This document shows positions 51,199 to 59,273 of a stretch of DNA of 64,000 nt, piece by piece. A program made the translations under genes and the position numbers. The DNA is from Kitasatospora albolonga. GTDB taxonomy: Bacteria; Actinomycetota; Actinomycetes; Streptomycetales; Streptomycetaceae. The stretch is taken from assembly GCA_002082585.1 (NCBI GenBank), contig CP020563.1:6628001-6692000 (forward strand), given 5' to 3'. The number at the start of each line of letters is the position of its first letter. Position 1 is the first letter of the stretch. The notes beneath the pieces are model-generated. The model saw nothing but the letters and a program-made list of their open reading frames with translations. It was not told the DNA's origin and made no database searches.

Positions 51199-51829
51199 GG
51201 ACCTCCCGCAGTCGGCCCGCCGCCATCTCCAGGACGCGGTCGCAGCGGTCCGCCAGGGCCCGGTCGTGGGTCACCACGACCAGGGTGACGGGCAGCGAGG
51301 TGAGAACGTCCGCGGCCTCCTCCTGGCCGTCGAAGTCCAGGGCGGCGGTGGGCTCGTCGGCGAGCAGGACCTGTGCGCCCGCCGCGACGCAGCCGATCGC
51401 CCGGGCCAGGTACATCCGCTGGAGCTGGCCGCCGGAGAGCGTGTGCAGAGGGCGCCCGGCCAGCTCCCCGACGCCGAGCCGGGAGGCGGCCTCGCCCGCC
51501 TCCACCGGCGCCGTACTGCTGGCGAGCAACTCGGCGCCGAGGAGGGGGAACCGCCCCGCCGCCGGTTTCTGCGGAATCCAGGCGCAGGCCCGGCGCCGCC
51601 AGGCCCACTCGGCGGGGGAGCCGGTCTCCCGGCCGCCGACCGCGATCGAGCCGGTCACCTGGCGGTGCAGGCCGAGCACCGCACGCAGCAGGGTGGTCTT
51701 GCCGGAGCCGTTGGTGCCGGTCAGCGCCACCCGCTCACCGGCGGCGATCTCCAGATCGACCTCGGACACCGCCTCGACACGCCCGTGCCGGCAGCCCACC
51801 CCCCGCATGCGTACATCCAGCCCGCCCAT
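51194..51829 (-). CDS. Metal ABC transporter ATP-binding protein
   Basis: A 211-aa ATPase of the ZnuC/TroB group. Walker A TGTNGSGKTTL (about residues 37-47), Q-loop WIPQKPA, signature LSGGQLQRMYLARA, Walker B VLLADEPTAALD and the H-switch VVVTHDRAL are all present. It drives the permease. First gene of the operon; ATG at 51829 follows GAAGGGGCGGG. The stop lies in the 63-65-bp repeat. It is slightly shorter than usual ZnuC proteins, but no core motif is missing. Confidence 0.9.
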   Translation of the reverse strand: MGGLDVRMRGVGCRHGRVEAVSEVDLEIAAGERVALTGTNGSGKTTLLRAVLGLHRQVTGSIAVGGRETGSPAEWAWRRRACAWIPQKPAAGRFPLLGAELLASSTAPVEAGEAASRLGVGELAGRPLHTLSGGQLQRMYLARAIGCVAAGAQVLLADEPTAALDFDGQEEAADVLTSLPVTLVVVTHDRALADRCDRVLEMAAGRLREVR

Positions 51830-51901
51830 CCCGCCCCTTCTCCTGGCCCCGAGCCGTGCGGAGCGACGGGTGTCCGCCGCTCACGCCCCAGTAGTCGGGT
51901 G

Positions 51902-51925
51902 ACCACGGGCCACAGTTCCCGTGGT
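51902..51925. other. Hairpin ACCACGGG-N8-CCCGTGGT upstream of the metal ABC operon
   Basis: Perfect 8-bp stem with an 8-nt loop, 73 bp before the ATPase start codon. It could be an operator for the operon or part of the transcript end from the LPMO side. Confidence 0.45.
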
Positions 51926-51970
51926 TCCGGGGGGATTTCGGGGGCGTACGCATATCAGGGGCGTACGGAC

Positions 51971-52018
51971 CGACCGACGGACCTCCCCGACCGACGGACC
52001 TCCGACCGACGGACCTCC
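51971..52018. repeat. Three copies of CGACCGACGGACCTCC
   Basis: Exact 16-bp copies at 51971-51986, 51988-52003 and 52003-52018, the last two overlapping by one base. They run into the terminator hairpin of the LPMO gene. Confidence 0.65.
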
Positions 52019-52053
52019 GGCCGGGCCCGCCGTCTGCGGGGCCCGGCCGGAGG
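52014..52053 (-). terminator. LPMO gene terminator hairpin
   Basis: CCTCCGGCCGGGCCCGC (52014-52030) pairs with GCGGGGCCCGGCCGGAGG (52036-52053) with one bulged base and a 5-nt loop, 25 bp after the LPMO stop on the minus strand. Confidence 0.75.
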
Positions 52054-52078
52054 CGCGGTGGTGCGGGGAGCCGGGGGG

Positions 52079-52948
52079 TCAGCTCTCCCGGCGGCGGTTG
52101 CGGCCGAAGAGGAGGGCGCCCACCGCGAAGAGGGCGGCGCCCCCGGCCCAGGCCATGCTGCTCGCCAGCGGGGAGCCGGCGGGCTGCGAGGAGGCGGAGA
52201 CCAGTGCGGGCGGCTGCTCGTCGCCGCCGTGGCCGTGGTGGCTGACGGACGACCGCTCCGTGCCCGCCTCGATCTTGCCCTCGGTCGGAGCCTTGGCCTT
52301 GGCCGCGGCGGCCGTGCCGAAGGTGACGTCGGAGCAGCCGTAGAACGCCTCGGGGCTGTCGTGGCGCTGCCAGACCTTGTAGACGATGTGGCGGCCCGTA
52401 CGGTCGGGGAGGGCGCCGGTGAAGTTGTAGTAACCGTTGTCGCTGGTACGGGGAGTGGCGTAGGTGCCCACCGGCGTCGGGTCCAGGTCCGACCACTTCA
52501 GCGGCTGCGTCGGGTCGAAGCCCTCCTTGGTGATGTACATCGTCATCGTGCCCAAGTGGGGTGCGGTGACGCGCACGTTGAAGTCGTAGGAGCCCGCGGC
52601 CACGGCCGTGGCGGGCCAGTCGGTGCGGGCCCAGTCCAGGGCGCGGTACTTCTCGCGGTTGGCGGAACAGAGCTTGCCGTCGGGAATGATCTCCTGGTGT
52701 CTGCCGTCGGCGTTGGCGATGTTCACCTCGTTCCAGTCGTAGAGCGGCTGGGTCCCCGAATCGGCCACCAGGTCCTTGCAGACCTGGGACTTCGGGGCCT
52801 CCGGGCCCTCGGCGAAGCAGGCGCTCACCCGGCTGACCGGGCCGAAGACGGAGCCGTGCGCGCTCGCGGGCGTAGGCGTCAGGGTCATCAGGGTCGCGGC
52901 GGACGCGACTACGGAGGCTGCGGCGAGGCGGCGCCGGGCAGAGGACAT
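52079..52948 (-). CDS. AA10 lytic polysaccharide monooxygenase with C-terminal membrane anchor
   Basis: A 289-aa secreted copper enzyme. The signal peptide ends at ASA, so His31 becomes the N-terminal histidine; His131 (TAPHLG) completes the histidine brace. ACFAEG and YGCSDVTF give the typical cysteines, and the Trp/Tyr-rich middle (LYDWNEVNIANADG, WARTDWPA) matches chitin/cellulose-active AA10. After a His/Gly stretch (SSVSHHGHGGDE) comes a linker, a transmembrane helix and RNRRRES, so it should stay on the membrane instead of being released, unlike most secreted AA10. ATG at 52948 follows GGGAGTGAGCACCT. A DasR-like operator lies about 110 bp upstream. Confidence 0.9.
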   Translation of the reverse strand: MSSARRRLAAASVVASAATLMTLTPTPASAHGSVFGPVSRVSACFAEGPEAPKSQVCKDLVADSGTQPLYDWNEVNIANADGRHQEIIPDGKLCSANREKYRALDWARTDWPATAVAAGSYDFNVRVTAPHLGTMTMYITKEGFDPTQPLKWSDLDPTPVGTYATPRTSDNGYYNFTGALPDRTGRHIVYKVWQRHDSPEAFYGCSDVTFGTAAAAKAKAPTEGKIEAGTERSSVSHHGHGGDEQPPALVSASSQPAGSPLASSMAWAGGAALFAVGALLFGRNRRRES

Positions 52949-53057
52949 AGGTGCTCACTCCCATATAGATGAAGCGGTAAGGCCGTTGCTGAGGCTTTCC
53001 GGCAACAACACCCCTAATAGGGCGAGTTGGGGTGGTGGTCCGTGTCAGTAGGATGGC

Positions 53058-53073
53058 ATTGGTCCATACCAAT
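53058..53073. promoter_or_regulatory. DasR-like operator (dre) upstream of the LPMO gene
   Basis: ATTGGTCCATACCAAT: perfect 6-bp arms ATTGGT/ACCAAT around CCAT. It fits the DasR consensus A(C/T)TGGTCTAGACCA(G/A)T except for the centre. DasR represses chitin/N-acetylglucosamine genes; the LPMO would belong there. No other copy is seen. Confidence 0.6.
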
Positions 53074-53163
53074 CCACAAGAGATGCGCGTGGCCCGATCC
53101 GCCGCCCGGGGCGCGGTCGACGCCCCGGGCGGTCACCCCCGTACGCCGGGAACGGCTGCGCCC

Positions 53164-53751
<588 letters not shown>

Positions 53752-53827
53752 GGGAACAGCGGTCCTTCCGGGTGTCCGGACAAGGGCGGGCCCACGGCCG
53801 TGCCCCGGCCCGGAAAAGGGGGAGATC

Positions 53828-53880
53828 GCGCCCGTACGTCCTGCGTACGGGCGCACGTCGGCGGCGAAGCGGCCGACGTG
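53828..53880 (-). terminator. Two consecutive hairpins after the 267-aa membrane protein gene
   Basis: First: GCGCCCGTACG (53828-53838) and CGTACGGGCGC (53844-53854), 11 bp with a 5-nt loop. Second: CACGTCGGC (53854-53862) and GCCGACGTG (53872-53880), 9 bp with a 9-nt loop. They lie just after the stop of the upstream gene. Confidence 0.75.
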
Positions 53881-53889
53881 ATCCGGCTG

Positions 53890-54693
53890 TCAGCGGAAGC
53901 GGACAGCGGTCTCCGCCGGAGGACCCCGGGTGACGAGCGTGTGGACGAGCAGACGCGTACGCGGGCGCGCGGCGGTGCGGTCGGGCGCGGGCGCGGGCGG
54001 CGCGGACGGGAGGGGGCGGAGTGCGCCGAGCAGGACGAGGGGGAAGGGGAAGCGCGCCGCCAGGGCCCGCAGGATCTGGAAGGCGGCGTACTCGCCGCGG
54101 GCCAGCCACAGACCGCACAGCAGCGCCGCCAGCGCGTGGGCCGCCGCCATGCCCCAGGAAGCCGTGCCGGTCATCGCCGCCATGTCGTGCACGGGCTGGG
54201 CGGCGTGGGCGCCGTGGGCGGTGTGCCCGAGCGCCGCTATGGCGGCGGAACCTCCGGCGAGCGGGGGCAGCGGCATGCTGTCGGTGAGACCGGCCTGCGC
54301 GGCCACGTCGTAGGCGCGGGCAGCCGCCGCCGAATCGGTGTGCGGGCCGCAGAGCAGGGCGTCGGCCCAGCTCAGGGCGAGGGCCCGGTCGCCGGACCCG
54401 GTGGCGGGCCCCCGCGTCTGCTGGACGAACGTGAACGCGTGGTGGAGTACGGCCTGTACGGCGACGGTGAGGGCGACGACGGAGACCTGGCCCCGTTCCC
54501 GTCCGGTGAAGGCCCAGGCCAGCGCGGAGACCCCCGCCGCGGACAGGACCGGGACCCACCAGGGCAACGGGGCGTCCGACATGAGGAGGTGGCCGAGGGC
54601 AGCGAGCGTCACGCACACGGCCGCGAAGAGCGCGGACCGTGTGGCGCGCAGACGCCAGCCCACCGACATGAGGCCCGATCCTGGCACTCCCAT
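53890..54693 (-). CDS. Uncharacterised membrane protein next to copper genes
   Basis: A 267-aa protein with about four or five hydrophobic segments (SALFAAVCVTLAALGHLLM, WWVPVLSAAGVSALAWAF, VSVVALTVAVQAVLHHAF, MAAAHALAALLCGLW). A His/Met-rich loop (GHTAHGAHAAQPVHDMAAM, residues about 160-180) could bind copper. The C-terminal cytoplasmic tail is Pro/Arg-rich. ATG at 54693 follows GGAGGTGCCGCG. It lies between the sigma factor gene and copZ. I know no named family; role in copper sensing or handling is an inference from location and the His/Met loop. Confidence 0.75.
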   Translation of the reverse strand: MGVPGSGLMSVGWRLRATRSALFAAVCVTLAALGHLLMSDAPLPWWVPVLSAAGVSALAWAFTGRERGQVSVVALTVAVQAVLHHAFTFVQQTRGPATGSGDRALALSWADALLCGPHTDSAAAARAYDVAAQAGLTDSMPLPPLAGGSAAIAALGHTAHGAHAAQPVHDMAAMTGTASWGMAAAHALAALLCGLWLARGEYAAFQILRALAARFPFPLVLLGALRPLPSAPPAPAPDRTAARPRTRLLVHTLVTRGPPAETAVRFR

Positions 54694-54761
54694 CGCGGCA
54701 CCTCCGGGCCGGGGCCCTGTTCCGTCCTCGTTCCGTTCTCGTTCCGTCCTCGGCGGTCCGT

Positions 54762-54977
54762 TCAGACGGCCGCAGGCTCCGACACGGTGTACCCGGCCTC
54801 GGCGACGGCCGCGCGGATCGCGGCGTCGTCCAGCTCCTCGCCCCGCACCAGGACCGCCCCGCCGGGCAGGTCGACCTCCGCCCCGTCGACGCCGGGGAGC
54901 CCGGTGACCGCCTTCGTGACGCTCGCCGCGCAGTGACCGCATGTCATTCCGGTGACGCCGTAACGCTTCTCGCTCAT
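54762..54977 (-). CDS. copZ: CopZ-like copper chaperone (HMA domain)
   Basis: A 71-aa single HMA domain with the metal-binding motif GMTCGHCAASV near the N-terminus and a GYTVSEP end. It binds Cu(I) in the cytoplasm and passes it to the P-type ATPase. ATG at 54977 follows CGAGGAGCAG. It is divergent from the copper ATPase operon with a 281-bp gap between. Confidence 0.92.
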   Translation of the reverse strand: MSEKRYGVTGMTCGHCAASVTKAVTGLPGVDGAEVDLPGGAVLVRGEELDDAAIRAAVAEAGYTVSEPAAV

Positions 54978-55205
54978 GCTCTGCTCCTCGTGTGGGCTGT
55001 CGGCTCCCACCGGTCATACGGACGGTGGGGGAGAGGTGTTCACCGGTCCGGGGAGTCCCGGTCCGGGCGGCTTCGGGCCGTCGGTCATCACAGGGGTCGT
55101 CCGCCGCCTTCACTCCGTTCCCGGCTTCACCCGTATGGGCGCTGTGACCCTGTTCACCCGTACGCCGGGGAACTCCCACAGGGGCGCCCTCGACTTCTCG
55201 ATCAC

Positions 55206-55235
55206 CGCGAGCCGTGCACCACGGCACGGCTCGCG
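55206..55235 (+). other. 12-bp hairpin in the copper operon leader
   Basis: Perfect stem CGCGAGCCGTGC (55206-55217) / GCACGGCTCGCG (55224-55235) with a 6-nt loop, ending 23 bp before the start of the 74-aa protein. A regulatory dyad or transcript structure; it does not resemble the CsoR box I know. Confidence 0.55.
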
Positions 55236-55258
55236 TCCGGACCATCGAGGAGCACGCT

Positions 55259-55483
55259 GTGGAGCGGACGACAGGACCCGAACCCGGAGCGAAGGCCGCC
55301 GGGTTCGCCGTGCCGCTCGTGCTGTGGGCGTTCCTGTTCCTGCTGGGCGCCCTGTTTTTGGGGGCGTACGCGGTGGGGCAGGCGGTGGGGCCGGTCGCGC
55401 CCGGGATGCACGGTCCGGGCATCACCGGCGAGGCGCCCGCCCGGGACGGGGAGACGCCGATGGAGCACGGGGGCGGTCACTGA
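55259..55483 (+). CDS. Small membrane protein with His/Met-rich tail
   Basis: A 74-aa protein from GTG at 55259 (GAGGAG six bases before) with one hydrophobic segment (PLVLWAFLFLLGALFLGAYAVG, about residues 17-42) and a tail rich in Met, His and Gly (PGMHGPG, PMEHGGGH), a likely copper ligand set. It overlaps the CopA start by one base. A periplasmic-side copper-binding helper of the ATPase is the simplest reading. Too short for family recognition. Confidence 0.7.
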   Translation: MERTTGPEPGAKAAGFAVPLVLWAFLFLLGALFLGAYAVGQAVGPVAPGMHGPGITGEAPARDGETPMEHGGGH

Positions 55484-57810
55484 TGGCGGCCGGGGCGGTG
55501 CCCGCGGGGGTGGTGACGGACATCGCCGTCGGCGGGATGACCTGCGCGGCCTGCGTCCGGCGGGTCGAACGCGGGCTGGGCGGGCTGGACGGGGTCACGG
55601 CGGAGGTGAACCTCGCCACCGGCCGGGCCAGGGTCAGCCATCCCGCCGGGGTGACCGCCGGGGAGCTGACGGACGCGGTCGAGGCCGCCGGGTACACGGC
55701 CCGCCCGCTGGCCGTGGCGGCGGACGACGCCCGCCGCGAACAGGAGCAGGAGCAGGAACAGCAACGGGAGCGGGAACGGCTGGTCGTCACCACCGCGCTG
55801 TCGCTGCCCGTCCTCGTCCTGTCGATGGTTCCTCCGGCGCAGTTCGACCACTGGCAGTGGCTGTGCTTCGTACTGGCGGCCCCCGTCGCCGCCTGGAGCG
55901 CCGGGCCCTTCCACCGCCGGGCCCTCAGCGGCCTGCGGCACGCCACCGCGACCATGGACACGCTGGTCTCCCTGGGCGTGCTGGCCTCGTTCGGCTGGTC
56001 GGCGTACGCCCTGTTCCTGGGCGGGGCGGGGGCGCCCGGTATGCGAATGCCGTTCAGCCTGCTGCCCTCCGCCTCCGGAGGCGCGACGCACGTCTACCTC
56101 GAAGCGGCGGTGGGCGTACCGCTGTTCGTCCTGCTGGGCCGGTTCCTGGAAGGCCGCGCCCGGCGCGGGACCGGGGCGGCGCTGCGCTCGCTCGCCCGGC
56201 TCGCCGCGAAGGAGGTCATGGTCCGCCGGAACGGCGTGGACGAACTCCTGCCGATCGAACGGCTGCGGGTCGGCGAGACCTTCGTGGTGCGGCCGGGCGA
56301 ACGGGTCGCCACCGACGGGGAGGTGGCCGAGGGCAGCTCCGCCGTCGATCTGTCCCTGGTCACCGGTGAGTCCGAACCCGTCGAGGCGGGCCCGGGGACC
56401 CCGGTGACCGGAGGGGCGGTCAACGTGGGCGGTCTGCTGCTGGTGCGGGCGACGGCGGTGGGCGCGGACACGCAACTGGCCCGGATCACGCGGCTGGTCG
56501 CGGACGCCCAGGCGGGCAAGGCGCGGGCCCAGCGGCTGGCCGACACCGTGGCGGGCGTCTTCGTGCCCGTGGTCCTCGCGCTCGCGGTCACGACGCTCGG
56601 CTTCTGGCTCGGCGCGGGCGCCGACCCGCAGGCCGCGATCACCGCCGCCGTCGCTGTCCTCGTCGTCGCCTGTCCCTGCGCGCTCGGGCTCGCGACCCCG
56701 ACGGCGCTGATGGCCGCCACCGGGCGCGGCGCGCGCCTGGGCGTCCTGGTGAGCGGGGCGCGGGCGCTGGAGGGGCTCCGGCACGTCGACACCGTCGTAC
56801 TCGACAAGACCGGAACCCTCACCTCCGGGCGCATGGGAGTCGGCCGGGTCACGGCGGCGCCCGGCGGACCGGACGCGGCCGAGGCCCTCCGCCTGGCGGG
56901 CGCGGTCGAGCAGGGCTCGGAACACCCGCTGGGCCGGGCGATCACGGCCCACGCCCGCCGCGCCGCCGGGGACGCGCCCCTGCCCGCCGTGACCGGGTTC
57001 CGGGCCACCGCAGGGCAGGGCGTGAGCGGGACGGTGGAGGGGTGCGAGGTGGAGGTGCTGGCACCGGACGGCGCCGGACTGCCCGCCTCCCTCACGGAAG
57101 CCCGCGAGCGGGCCGACGCCGCAGCCCGTACAGCGGTGCTGGTGCGGGTGGACGGCGCGCCCGCCGCGGTCGTCGAGGTGGCCGATCTCGTACGGCCCGG
57201 CAGCTACCGCGCCGTCGACCGGCTGCGCAGGCTCGGCGTCCGCCCCGTGCTGGCCACCGGCGACCGGCCCGCCGTCGCGCGGGCGGTCGCGGACGCGCTC
57301 GGCATCACGGAGGTCCACGCCCGCCGCACCCCGCAGGAGAAGGCCGAACTGGTGCGCCTGCTGCGGGCCGAGGGGCGGCGGGTCGCCGTCGTCGGGGACG
57401 GGGTCAACGACGCCGCCGCACTCGCCGTCGCCGACCTCGGCATCGCCATGGGCACCGGGACCGACGTGGCGATCGACGCTGCCGACGTCACCCTCGTACG
57501 GGGCGACATCGAGGCACTCGCGGACGCGGTCCTGCTCGCCCGGCACACGCTGGGCACCATCCGCGCCAACCTGGTGTGGGCCTTCGGCTACAACGCCGTG
57601 ACCCTGCCGTTGGCCATGGTCGGCCTGCTCACCCCCATGATCGCCGCCGCGGCGATGTCGCTCAGCTCGGTCCTCGTGGTGGCCAACAGCCTGCGCCTGC
57701 GCACCTGGCAGCCGTCACGGGCCGGGCGCCCCCGTACGCGTACCCGTACCCGTACAGATGTACGGAGCCCGGGACCGGACACCCGTACCGCCTCCCGGAG
57801 CCTGGTGTGA
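55483..57810 (+). CDS. copA: Copper-translocating P1B-type ATPase
   Basis: A 775-aa ATPase with one N-terminal HMA domain (GGMTCAACVRRVE), about eight transmembrane helices, the Cu(I) motif CPC (Cys397-Cys399), phosphorylation site DKTGT (Asp441), the P1B motif SEHPLG, and GDGVNDAAAL. A Gln/Glu/Arg-rich spacer (EQEQEQEQQRERE) links the HMA domain to the first helix. The C-terminus carries an Arg-Thr repeat (RPRTRTRTRTD) coded by CGTACC units. It exports Cu(I) from the cytoplasm. ATG at 55483 overlaps the previous stop; the PCu(A)C gene follows with a 4-nt overlap. Confidence 0.94.
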   Translation: MAAGAVPAGVVTDIAVGGMTCAACVRRVERGLGGLDGVTAEVNLATGRARVSHPAGVTAGELTDAVEAAGYTARPLAVAADDARREQEQEQEQQRERERLVVTTALSLPVLVLSMVPPAQFDHWQWLCFVLAAPVAAWSAGPFHRRALSGLRHATATMDTLVSLGVLASFGWSAYALFLGGAGAPGMRMPFSLLPSASGGATHVYLEAAVGVPLFVLLGRFLEGRARRGTGAALRSLARLAAKEVMVRRNGVDELLPIERLRVGETFVVRPGERVATDGEVAEGSSAVDLSLVTGESEPVEAGPGTPVTGGAVNVGGLLLVRATAVGADTQLARITRLVADAQAGKARAQRLADTVAGVFVPVVLALAVTTLGFWLGAGADPQAAITAAVAVLVVACPCALGLATPTALMAATGRGARLGVLVSGARALEGLRHVDTVVLDKTGTLTSGRMGVGRVTAAPGGPDAAEALRLAGAVEQGSEHPLGRAITAHARRAAGDAPLPAVTGFRATAGQGVSGTVEGCEVEVLAPDGAGLPASLTEARERADAAARTAVLVRVDGAPAAVVEVADLVRPGSYRAVDRLRRLGVRPVLATGDRPAVARAVADALGITEVHARRTPQEKAELVRLLRAEGRRVAVVGDGVNDAAALAVADLGIAMGTGTDVAIDAADVTLVRGDIEALADAVLLARHTLGTIRANLVWAFGYNAVTLPLAMVGLLTPMIAAAAMSLSSVLVVANSLRLRTWQPSRAGRPRTRTRTRTDVRSPGPDTRTASRSLV

Positions 57811-58304
57811 CGCGCTTCCGCCGCGCCCGGGAGGCGGCCGGGACGGGCGCGGCGGTGGTCCTCGCCTCCCTCGGCGCCGTTACGGGTCTCTCCGTCTGGA
57901 GCACCGCCGGATACGCGGGCAGCCCCGCGAGGATCGAGATACAGGAGGGCCGCGTCCTGCTGCCGGTGATCGCCGGGCGGACCACCAACGCCTACTTCCG
58001 GATCGCCAACACCGGCGGCGCACCGGACCGCCTCCGCTCGGTCACCTCCCCGGCCGCCGCTCCCCGGCTGACCGCGCACCGCATGAACACGGCGAACGGG
58101 GCTCACCGCGAGCCGTCCGGCCCCGTGGACATCCCGGCGTACGGGGAGGTGGACATGGGCCCGCACGGCACGGCCGTGACCCTCGCCGCCGACGCGTCAT
58201 GGCGCCCCGGGGACCGCGTTACGTTCACCCTCGACTTCGAGCGGTCCGGGACCGTCACCGTGGACGCCGTCGTCCGGCCCGTCACCTCGGGGTCCGCGCC
58301 CTGA
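57807..58304 (+). CDS. PCu(A)C-like copper chaperone
   Basis: A 165-aa protein with one N-terminal hydrophobic helix (TGAAVVLASLGAVTGLSVW), probably an uncleaved anchor or signal, then a domain of the PCu(A)C/DUF461 fold: RTTNAYFRIANTGGAPDRL, LTAHRMNTANG and EVDMGPHGTAV supply His/Met ligands, though the spacing differs from the classical H-M-x10-M-x21-H-x-M. It should hold Cu outside the membrane and deliver it to extracytoplasmic enzymes. Start GTG at 57807 overlaps the CopA stop. Confidence 0.8.
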   Translation: MTRFRRAREAAGTGAAVVLASLGAVTGLSVWSTAGYAGSPARIEIQEGRVLLPVIAGRTTNAYFRIANTGGAPDRLRSVTSPAAAPRLTAHRMNTANGAHREPSGPVDIPAYGEVDMGPHGTAVTLAADASWRPGDRVTFTLDFERSGTVTVDAVVRPVTSGSAP

Positions 58305-58382
58305 GCGGTGCCGGGGGCGTACTCCGGCGACCGAGGTCTCAGGGTTCCCGGCCGCCGGTACCCCGGCAGATGACCCGTCGGC

Positions 58383-58877
58383 TCAGACGCGCACCTCGGC
58401 GTCGTGGAGCAGGCCCGGGGCGAGCCTCCGGTGGACGGCGGACACCGGGGTCCACACCGTACGGCCCAGCCGACGCCGGTAGTGCATGAGCGTCGTGAGC
58501 GACACCTCGGCGTCCCCGCGCTCCACGACCAGCTCGCAGGCGATGAACCACGACTGAGCCCACAGCCGGATCACCCGCTCGTCCTGGGCCACCACCCGCC
58601 ACCCGGCCAGCGTCCCCGGCGCCCGCCCGGAGGCCAGCCGCAGCCCCAGCACGCCCTGCCAGACGATCCTCTCCCCGAGGTCGGGCACGTCCCCGAACAG
58701 GGCCCTGGCCCACGCCTCGGCGGTCGTACCCTCGACGGCGCCGGTCGCCAGGGCGAACCGGTCCGCGTACTGCACGGACGGCAACTCGGTGGTGGCGCAC
58801 AGGACTTCGGGCAACCGGTGCCGGTAGACCGTACTGGTGACGCGTTCACCGGCCTGTTGCGGCTGGGTGGGCGGCAT
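58383..58877 (-). CDS. Uncharacterised protein, DUF2867-like
   Basis: A 164-aa soluble protein with no signal peptide. The pattern VQYADRFALATGAVEGTTAEAWARALFG, IVWQGVLGLRLA and WFIACELVVERGDAEVSLTTLMHYRR resembles DUF2867 proteins, which occur widely in actinomycetes without known function; the assignment is from memory of the family and tentative. It is convergent with the copper operon. ATG at 58877. Confidence 0.7.
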   Translation of the reverse strand: MPPTQPQQAGERVTSTVYRHRLPEVLCATTELPSVQYADRFALATGAVEGTTAEAWARALFGDVPDLGERIVWQGVLGLRLASGRAPGTLAGWRVVAQDERVIRLWAQSWFIACELVVERGDAEVSLTTLMHYRRRLGRTVWTPVSAVHRRLAPGLLHDAEVRV

Positions 58878-58996
58878 GGGGTCCCGTCCTTCTTCTCCGA
58901 CCGTCGTCCCGCGCGGCGGGCTCGCCGTCCCGCTACGCGGGGGAGGGCCGAGTGTAGTTCTTGCTCGGGGCGGACGGGCGGGGCGGGCGGGACGAG

Positions 58997-59034
58997 GCGT
59001 GCCGCCGGGGCCCGACGGGACCCCGGCGGCACGC
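58997..59034. terminator. Strong 14-bp hairpin before the accessory segment
   Basis: GCGTGCCGCCGGGG (58997-59010) and CCCCGGCGGCACGC (59021-59034) pair perfectly around a 10-nt loop. It separates the GC-rich core sequence from the less biased segment to the right. Confidence 0.7.
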
Positions 59035-59273
59035 GCGTACTCAGATGTCCCGGAAGAGACCAGCGAGCGCGGTGACCTGCCGCGATGAGTGGCTGATGGT
59101 GGCTGACCTGGGCGAATGGCCTTTCAGCTGTTTCACGTTCGTGCCGGTTGATGGGTCCGGAAGTCCCAGGAAAGTCCCAGGGGACTCCCACCGCTGACGG
59201 GCGTCTTTCGGCTCTATACGGCGGTACGGGTTCGTAGAACGGCCTCGTTTCGAGCGCGGCCAGTGGAGCCAAG
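59035..59273. other. Non-coding gap at the accessory-segment boundary
   Basis: No supported gene. It contains AGTCCCAGG twice (59161-59183) next to GTCCCAGGGGAC, a 12-bp dyad, and then a more AT-containing promoter-like stretch (CTATACGGCGG near 59213). The upstream part 58878-58996 also has nothing I can name. I see neither a tRNA nor an integrase, so an attachment site is possible but not shown. Confidence 0.4.

Noticed and set aside
58878..59273. Integrase remnant or tRNA attachment site
   Set aside because: I found no recombinase motif, cloverleaf or matching repeat pair; only short AGTCCCAGG repeats are present.
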